From Angiostrongylus vasorum (taxonomy: Eukaryota > Nematoda > Chromadorea > Rhabditida > Metastrongylidae), in contig JADANN010000365.1 in assembly GCA_018806985.1 (NCBI GenBank), positions 730,001 to 794,000 on the forward strand: 64,000 bases of DNA, given 5' to 3'. The notes beneath the pieces were generated by a model. It saw nothing but the letters and a program-made list of their open reading frames with translations. It searched no databases and was not told the origin of the DNA. This document shows, piece after piece, positions 57,440 to 64,000 of this stretch (position 1 is its first letter; each line of letters opens with the position of its first letter). Made by a program: the position numbers and the translations under genes.

Positions 57440-60400
57440 ATGAAAATTGTTTTAATTACTCAGATTTTGTGTTTCGCGTTTGCTACCAAAGCACCACTAG
57501 TTTCGAGGAAGTCTAAGTTATGTGGAAATGAACAATGCGATGGTGAGTAGTATGTTTTGTTAGAGTTTCGGTTAATATTCATTTATATGTGCTTATGAAT
57601 TGCCCTCCTCCCAACAGTTTACTTCCTTATCGTGACTGAAAAGTGTTCCTGGGTGTCGGGCTGCGATGTGCGGAGGGGGGGGATTCATCCACCTGGCAGG
57701 GTCTCCCAACCTGAGAAGGAGTCCGCTGTTTCCATCAGGAATCCTAGCTAGGAGTAAACCATTACCAGGATCCGTCACCGTCGTGGGATCAAACTAGTCG
57801 CATGATGGCAAATCTCCTTCTGATCCACAAGCGCGGCGACTGCCTGTGGTGGTGACGACATGGGCAGACTTTGCCCTGGGTGACCTTGGTACTCCAGAAC
57901 CACAATGGCTAAATCATCAAAACTCCGAAAAAGTGGAGATTATGCTGGGATCTGCACAACCAGGGAGGATGGCCCATCCAAGTATCCAAGTAGGTAAGTA
58001 TGAACTGCTCTTGTTGTGCTGGTACGAGGTTGCTATAAGTTGTCGTTGTTTTTGTTGTTGCTCGATGGGTGACGTTTCGGGGATTTCACATTCCTCAGAG
58101 CCGTGCTGTGACGAGTGGAGGCCCAACAAGATCAGTTCATAAGCACATATAAATAAATGTATCGATTATTTATGCCGAAGTTCATAGTAAGTCGGTCTTT
58201 TGAGCTATTTCTTTATAGTTTATTCTGGTTATTTCATGTCTTTTAGAGGTTTTATTCAAAGCAAAAGTGAAACGAGAAATGGGTTCTAACCATGAAGCAT
58301 TTCTATCGCTTACTCCAGATGAGTCCATTGATGTTATTGCGATAAAATTCAGTGATCGAACAGACTTAATGGAGGGCGTGGTAAGAATTCGATTCGGTTG
58401 TCCAGTTCTTCTTTCAAAAGTAGTTTTTTCCCATGCAGAGATTGAACATAACATACTAGCTCTGTAATATAACCCATTATTCTAATTTCGTGCTACATTA
58501 TTGAAGAACAACTTTCCAACAGCGTTTCCTAGCATTAATTTGTTGGTGAAGGTATTAACTCTTGCAGTTACTTTATATGAAGCCAAACCATGGAATATCT
58601 AGCGATTTGATACCAGGTTTTCGGAAATTCGTCTTTCGTTGTTTCAGCTTAAAGATGGAAGGCGAGGAAATTTCTATATTAGTGCCATAGATATTGAACC
58701 TTATGTCAAATTTCTTCGAAATGCAATAAAATTGAAGAAAGAGATGATGGAAATTAGCCAAGATAGAGCAGATATTGGTCCAAAGAAATTCCTTGGAACT
58801 GTTCGAGCAGATTTGCATCTCGTGCGAGACTACAATGTTCAAGCCAGTCGATATGCTGAAGAGCAGAACATTTCTCAACCCGAGCTACTTCCGTTGCCAG
58901 ACTTGACAGTACCAAATCTTGGTAGCCATGGGAATGAACATGGGGGCAGAAATGGACACGGTCATGGAATTCTTCATGGTAGAGAATGTTAGAGTGGTCA
59001 TTCGAATGAAGCAGCTCAGCCATTTACTTGAGAAATTATTCTAGGAGGCCATGGTGTTAACTTAAATGATGCTGGTTCTGAGAAATTGGGGAGTGCTCAC
59101 TCTGGTGATGCAGCTCATCTCGGAACTTTCCATGCTAGTGCACATCAAGGTACTCCTACTGATCACTTTCGCAGTCTTGGTAGGTAATACAACTTTTAAT
59201 TTTGTTGTTGTTATTGTTGGTCTTATATGGCATTGTATGATGCTTGAGGTGAAATAACAGATGAGAAACTCAAGCCAATATCTGTGGAAAAATTGTCGTC
59301 TTCTGACAACCAGAATTCGCTAAAATCCGAAGCAGCATCTGTGAAGGTAGTGCTTAAACATTGTGATTCTTGTTAACTTTTTTATTTACTGCCTATTACA
59401 GTTTTTCGCGGCAGTTATTATGTGTGAGTTAACCACAGTGATGCTGAGATATTTGCAAAACTCCGGACCGTAGGTGCTTGCGGTGGGAAACGAACGTGCT
59501 ATTACCTTTTCCGAGACTAACGGTGTTCACCACCACACCATGCGGGTCCTGCATTCCGCGTATCTCTCAGCTTTGTGATTCTCACTGGACTATTACTTGA
59601 AGTAATCTGACATAGTGTTTTACTTAGTAACGATCTTTTTTCTTCTGCTGCTCTGATTTTCTTAGTGCGTTTTTCTTCCGAAGTTAATAGCTCAACACCT
59701 CCAACTCGTTGCTTTTGAACTGTTCCATGTTGTACGAATTACCGTGGTGAATTGCTGTTAGTTTATTGCTGTGTTATAACACATACGTGGGAAAAAGGGA
59801 TGTATGTGGAATTCTCATTTCGTCTGGATATTGCTGGAATTTTTCCGTTTCCAAATTTAACCAGCTTAAATTTTACCGGAACTGGTATAAGAACAAGAAC
59901 CTTGAAATGAAAATCACACGTATTACGTTCAATCTCATTTATCGTCGAGCGGCTCGAGCGTGTACTAGGAAATCTTCTATCTTCTCCCTGCTGCCTGTAG
60001 GAGTAGCCCAGTGAGTTCTGCTTGCTCTGAGAACTTGATCGTGAAAAACTCAGACCACTGGGTCCGTGGCTTGCTTCTTGGTTCTCATGTATAGCTTGCT
60101 AAGCTCTGGATGTGGTACTGGGTTTACTGTAGCTTTCCATCCTCTCTTAGAGTTGAAGAGCAGTTTATTTGTTGGAGCTCTGGGTCCACATCCTTCTCAA
60201 GGAAGGTCACTTTCTGGAGATGTGTTTGTATAAGCTTGAGGGGTGCAAATATTTTCGGCCGTGTAGGATTTAATACGATCCGAATGGTCCGTTATATTTC
60301 CGAAAACAAGTGCGTGAAATTTTGAGAAGATGGAATGAACATTGGTTCTCATGTAAATTGGCAATAAGGCGTCACTGACATAATCAGAAGCTGTTGATAA

Positions 60401-62931
60401 ATGTCATACAGATTCCACAGATATTCTTTAATTCCTTTCTCAGTCTTTCTTTTGTATTACAAAAATTCATAACACTGAGAAGTATAGAAAGTCTCAAAGT
60501 TTTTAAGGTTTCTTTTCCACGTTTTAGCGAAACTTTTTGTGCAAGCGCTACTTAAAATAGCATTAACATAGTCCTTAAAGAACTCAATATGCCATAGAAG
60601 TGGCAATGTCAGATTCCACAGATCAAGATCAAAGAGCTTCCTATAATCGTGGTTTCCTAAAGCTGCATTGGGGAGCGTAAGAATATCTAAATTTAAGTCA
60701 GAGGCCGACTTCTTTTCTTGTTGAAGTCTTTGCTGGTTTGTTGGTTTTGGTTAACGTTACAGATAACTTCATTTTCTTCTTCATTCATCAACGCCTCAGA
60801 AGTGTATAATGAAATTGCAAAATCACTCATCCTTGATCGTTCAGGATATAGCGTTATTGAAAGCAATTGTGGTTGAGTAAATGCAACATGTTTCTCAGTT
60901 CTTTGTTCATACCGTTCTCAGTTATGTTACAAAAATCATTTTGTCAGTTGGAAGAGAATCTTTTTGAAAATAATGTCAATGGCAAGTCAATGCCTTGCAC
61001 TCGCATTTCGACTGACGATATCATCCCAGTACGCTAATTCAAAGGTTTGCGCTTAGCATTATGACTTTCGATGCGTTCGCAAGAGATGCATACGGTGCTT
61101 TATGCGTGTTTCTGAGAATTCGGACCTGAATGTTCATGGAATTTATTGCGATTGAAAACAGTAAAGGAAAACAATTTTCAAGCGGATCATCATTTAACTT
61201 CAGTAGTAAAACAGCCAACGTGTGCCTAAATTGTTGAGCTTACACGAAGTTGATAAACAGGTTTATTTGGGCTAACGTTTCGACGTCTTCTTGATCACAG
61301 CTGCTGGGCGGAGTCAACGATCCACAGTTGTTCGTCTTCTCCGACGAAGACAAAGACGTCGAAGCGTTAGCCGAAATAAAGTTGTTTATCAACCTCGTGT
61401 AAGCTCAACAATTTAAATACGTTTTCAAAACAGTATGTTTCTTACGATCACAATGAACATCTCATCACAGATTTGACTTCTGTTTGGCCCTGCCATTCTC
61501 TTAGCAAGTCTTAAGTTCTGCTGGAGAAAGAAATAGACCTAGTAGAGCACACTTCATTCTGGGCGCATTTGGTGGTTTAATTTTCCACGAAATTCCACAC
61601 CTTTCCAACAACTGATAGTGATCTTTTTTTTCGAAAATACATCAAACAAGTCTGCTATTAATGAAATGCGGCCAGTTATCGGTTTCATGCAATATTCTTA
61701 CCTGACTACCAATGTTACCGATGAAATCATAAAGGATAAAAGGATAATGCTCCCGGCGTTGATCAATCCCCTGAGGCACGCCATGCATTCGACTTCATTA
61801 TTTATCATTGAAGGTGATTCAATGCATATTATCGAGCCAGTGCTGCTATCCTCCCAGAAAAATCTGGTACGAATTTGCCGACCCCAGAGAGATGGAAGGC
61901 TTGGTGAGCCATGGGCACGGGATCGAACCCAGGTGTGTGTTACAGTGGCGCCTACAACCACTGCACCATACGGGCCCCTGATGAAATCATAACGTGGCTA
62001 AATATCCTGTATACATTCATGTTTACATTTTACTTTTATTGCTTGACATGTTTTTTATTTTAGGGATGTCTTTTCGGGTTTTTTTTTAAGTTTATTTTCA
62101 TGCTTATTGAAGACTTATAGGTTGCAGTGCGAAATTCTTCACTAAAAGTTTAAATTTAGCTACTTTATTAGTTATCGAGATCCAAAAACGTAGAAGTCGA
62201 GTCTATCACATCTTTTTTTTATAAACGAAAGCAAATAAATCGTGCATAATAGGCTTATGTGTCTCCTCAAGTAATAATGTGTGAAGTTTGTTTGCTTTGA
62301 TTTGCAATCGAAGAATTCGGGATAAGTATTGCTTTTGATCAAGTTTTAGCACATAAAATTTTGAAACCGTTTGCTGACCACCAGCTTGTAATGATGGCAA
62401 CATTTTTTAGTTTGAGAGGTAATTTTTTTGAGAAGAGCCCAGGTGAAATTTTTTTTCATACATTTTTCAGAGTACTTCTTCACCGGTGCCGACAACCACC
62501 TCGTCACCATCGGAGCCTGCACGGCAGGAATATCAGGCGGAGACTGCTGCAGAACTAACAACACCGCGGCCAGTAATCGCAACAAGCCCAAGCCCAGCTG
62601 AGCAGTATGTAGGCACAACGTATAACAATGAAAAAGAAACAATTTCCACACAAGACAGTAGTGTCCCGGTTGCAAAACAGATTTTGGATTCAGGTATGAC
62701 TTGTATGCATTGCGTATCTGAGAGCTCATATATGCTGTTTGCTCTGTGGGAGTTTTCTTTTCAGGTAACGAGACCACCACTAATTTTATTCCCACTCTTA
62801 TGGATAGGTATTCGTTGTCTTCACAGAGTATCACAATTTCACCACCATTAGGCCACGATGTTCACGCTAGTGATTCGAACGTGATGGCGGATTCTAATGC
62901 TACTGCTCACGAGGTTCGATTGCGTCTGTAA
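57440..62931 (+). CDS. Secreted MIA/TANGO1-family SH3-like protein (7 exons)
   Basis: Exons: 57440-57542, 58247-58380, 58648-58978, 59045-59179, 59261-59346, 62471-62693, 62765-62931. All introns are GT-AG, every junction phase matches, and the total is 1179 bases (392 residues plus TAA). Residues 1-16 form a signal peptide. C28 and C33 sit in KLCGNEQC, the MIA/TANGO1 hallmark K-L-C-x4-C. Residues 35-105 fit the luminal SH3-like fold (DVIAIKF.., then RRGNFYISAIDIEP in the place of the family's YFP-x-x-x-I strand). Residues 100-150 are helical. Residues 170-234 are Gly/His/Ser-rich. Residues 264-340 are Ser/Thr/Pro-rich. In animals TANGO1 recruits bulky cargo such as collagen at ER exit sites, and MIA itself is secreted. 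Here the transmembrane, coiled-coil and proline-rich parts of TANGO1 are absent, so a soluble MIA-like protein, or an isoform with undetected exons in the 3.1-kb fifth intron, is inferred. No AATAAA is evident close to the stop. Confidence 0.8.
57618..58004 (+). mobile_element. R3 retroposon inside intron 1 of the MIA/TANGO1-like gene
   Basis: Full-length by comparison with 3441-3826: GTGTTCCTGGGTGTCGGGCT, GGCAGGGTCTCCCAACC, CTCCGAAAAAGTGGAGATTATGC (given here as separate diagnostic blocks), and the AGTATCCAAGTAGGTAAG tail. Same orientation as the gene. Confidence 0.85.
58005..58205. mobile_element. Rearranged type I PLE terminal repeat in intron 1
   Basis: The left half (58005-58110) is minus-strand pLTR with the CAACAACAAAAACAACGACAA tract (inverted as GTTG runs) and a hammerhead. 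The right half (58120-58205) matches 35510-35610 in plus orientation (GATCAGTTCATAAGCACATA, TATCGATTATTTATGCCGA). The halves are therefore inverted relative to one another. Confidence 0.7.
58068..58102 (-). ncRNA. Hammerhead ribozyme-like sequence, antisense in intron 1
   Basis: Minus strand: GGCT, CTGAGGA core, TGTG, AAAT, CCCC, GAAA core, CGTC, ACC. Both core blocks are intact. Helix II is mismatched and helix I retains three pairs at most. Confidence 0.6.
59380..59580 (-). mobile_element. SINE1 copy, inverted, in intron 5 of the MIA/TANGO1-like gene
   Basis: The plus strand reads TTATTTACTGCCTATTACAG and GCGGCAGTTA (inverted tail), GATGCTGAGATATTTGC, CCGGACCGTAGGTGCTTGCGG (two adjoining stem segments) and CACCACACCATGCGGGTCC. 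The 5' body is missing. Confidence 0.8.
59581..61236. other. Intron 5 of the MIA/TANGO1-like gene, unique part
   Basis: No repeat family. Frames at 59766-60014 and 60110-60325 have no exon-like boundaries that match the neighbouring phases, so I found no extra exon. Confidence 0.4.
61271..61303 (-). ncRNA. Hammerhead ribozyme relic, pLTR type III
   Basis: Minus strand: GTGATCA (degraded core), GAAGACGTC, GAAA, CGTT, AGC. The second core block and cleavage segment are preserved. Confidence 0.5.
61338..61372 (+). ncRNA. Hammerhead ribozyme relic, pLTR type III
   Basis: CCGACGA (one change from CTGACGA), GAC, AAA, GACGTC, GAAG (one change from GAAA), CGTT, AGCC. Two core changes. Confidence 0.45.
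61720..61992 (-). mobile_element. SINE2 with perfect 13-base target-site duplication, in intron 5
   Basis: The body 61733-61979 is flanked by GATGAAATCATAA at 61720-61732 and 61980-61992. On the minus strand box A is TGGTGCAGTGG (complement of 61958-61968) and box B is GGGTTCGATCC (complement of 61920-61930), close to perfect tRNA promoter elements. The 3' tail is built of TTTATCC units. The intact TSD suggests a fairly young insertion. Confidence 0.92.
61993..62470. other. End of intron 5
   Basis: AT-rich sequence leading to the acceptor CATTTTTCAG (ends 62470). No repeat is recognised. Confidence 0.5.
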
Positions 62932-63122
62932 TTTACCAATCTGTTCCATAAAGCAGGATCTCATTGTAACCTATACGTACATTTTCACATAATATTTCCA
63001 TACCGAGTTTTATTTTTTGGCAGTTATTTGCATATCTTTTTCTTTCGGCCATTGTTGAATTAGTGGAATTCAGCTGATTTCTAAACACTTTTGTACAAAA
63101 ATATGTAAACAGACAAAAATTG
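62932..63122. other. 3' flank of the MIA/TANGO1-like gene
   Basis: AT-rich; CATAAAG at 62948 is the only polyadenylation-like hexamer close to the stop, and it is weak. Confidence 0.35.
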
Positions 63123-63532
63123 GTCTACATACACTTATTTGGATACTTTAACGTTCCGCCCTCACTGGTTGTGCGGGCTCCAGCATAATCTCCATTTTTC
63201 GGAGTTTTGCTGGTTTAGCCATCGTATTTCCCCGGAGTCCCAAGATCAGCTTTGCCAAAGTCTTCCTCAGGTCGTCACCACCACAGGCAGTCGTCGCCCT
63301 TGTGGATCAGAAGTAGATTTGCCACCATGGGACTGGTTTGATATCGGCACGGTAAGGGATCCTGGTATTGGTTTACTCTTAGAGGGCTTCCGGATGAAAA
63401 CCCCGGGCTCTCTCGCAGCTTAGGGAGGCCCTGGCTGGAACGAATCCTCTGCTGTACGTCGTAGCCCGACACCCAGGAACACTTCCCAGCCACGATGAGG
63501 CGGTAACGCGCTAGGAAGGTGTCTACATATAC
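63123..63532 (-). mobile_element. R3 retroposon, full length, with target-site duplication
   Basis: A 386-base body (63135-63520) between 12-base repeats GTCTACATACAC (63123-63134) and GTCTACATATAC (63521-63532), one mismatch. The body length equals that of the copy at 3441-3826. Confidence 0.85.
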
Positions 63533-64000
63533 AGTTGATAATTAACTAGAAGTTGGCATACTGGGGCAGAAAAACTCTTGGCTGTTTTCTGCCTAAGTTT
63601 CTTGATTTTGTAAAGTGTTTTATACGCTATGGACAAATGCTGAACGGCGCCTAATTTTTTGCTTGATTTAAAAGAGAGCTCTGTTGTGGCCTTGACAGTG
63701 ACCACACTCTCTTACTCGTGGCTTCCACTGTATGATTCAGTTTCCGGATGTTTCTTTTCACTCATTTCGATGTTTTTTATTTCTTTCTCGTTCTTTCTGT
63801 GTGTCCTTTATGCTCTTCGTTGAGTTCTCGTATGCATATTCTTTTTTGTTTTTCGAACGCTTCTGACCGTAGTCCTTGATGAAAAGGGCATATGTGTCTC
63901 CTATTTCAAACAATATCCGTGATTCGTAATAGCGATGTCAAGAGGGAAAAACGACTGCGAAACCCCAAATAAACCTTTTTTTGTGGTATCTCTACAGTTT
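63533..64000. other. No gene recognised
   Basis: AT-rich end of the window; no repeat or exon recognised. Confidence 0.45.

Larger units (their letters stand above)
61237..61410. mobile_element. Palindromic pair of type III PLE terminal repeats in intron 5
   Basis: The left arm 61237-61303 and right arm 61338-61410 are inverted copies (TTACACGAAGTTGATAAAC versus GTTTATCAACCTCGTGTAA). They surround hammerhead-like cores and a spacer of about 35 bases. Same architecture as 255-490. Confidence 0.7.

Noticed and set aside
58639..58992. Single-exon reading to the stop at 58992
   Set aside because: The GTAGAG donor at 58979 and the CTAG acceptor at 59044 give a 66-base intron with matching phase that continues the Gly/His-rich frame.
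61618..61992. 124-codon frame in intron 5 of the MIA/TANGO1-like gene
   Set aside because: It crosses the SINE2 insertion and its TSD and has no flanking splice sites in phase with neighbours.

Overview
This window looks like intergenic and intronic DNA from a nematode chromosome, most likely a clade V strongylid (hookworm-like) worm. The reasons are AT-rich DNA with TTTCAG-type 3' splice sites, a 66-base intron, likely trans-splice acceptors just upstream of start codons, and retroelement proteins of the RTE and Penelope-like types common in hookworm genomes. The species assignment is inference. Nothing bacterial or viral is evident. Most long open frames are by-products of microsatellites or repeats.

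Only two loci look like host genes, both on the + strand. At 57440-62931 a seven-exon model with phase-matched introns encodes a 392-residue secreted protein. It has a signal peptide, a MIA/TANGO1-type SH3-like domain, a Gly/His-rich linker and a Ser/Thr/Pro-rich tail. At 16870-17757 there is a C2H2 zinc-finger frame, which may splice on to two downstream exons (19102-19255 and 19553-19752) that end in a Cys-rich module.

The rest is dominated by mobile DNA. (1) Penelope-like elements (PLEs) have YIDD reverse transcriptase and GIY-YIG endonuclease remnants at 8.6-9.9, 22.1-23.6, 34.0-35.6, 37.5-38.0 and 50.8-51.2 kb. Their terminal repeats (pLTRs) carry hammerhead-ribozyme sequences; I count sixteen hammerheads or relics, one textbook-perfect at 35422-35457. 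(2) Broken RTE-type LINEs lie at 11.4-12.5, 25.4-28.6, 51.2-51.7 and 53.2-54.8 kb. (3) There are two tRNA-derived SINE families (SINE1 and SINE2 here) and a 386-bp retroposon (R3) whose 3' end resembles the RTE tail; several copies have target-site duplications. (4) A BEL/Pao LTR element (44.7-46.5 kb) retains a candidate 5' LTR, a tRNA-Gly primer site and a frameshifted gag, but no pol. (5) Mariner-like transposase fragments lie at 30.1-31.5 and 35.6-36.3 kb. (6) An unrecognised foldback-type repeat (F4) occurs at 36.4, 38.1 and 42.3-43.0 kb.

Two very large microsatellites stand out: about 1.6 kb of (ATTC)n at 4966-6590 and about 1.45 kb of (GTT)n at 9914-11364. The second appears to be an expansion of the CAA-rich tract inside a PLE terminal repeat. 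Inverted duplications recur at every scale: PLE ends, SINE1, F4 and an RTE.
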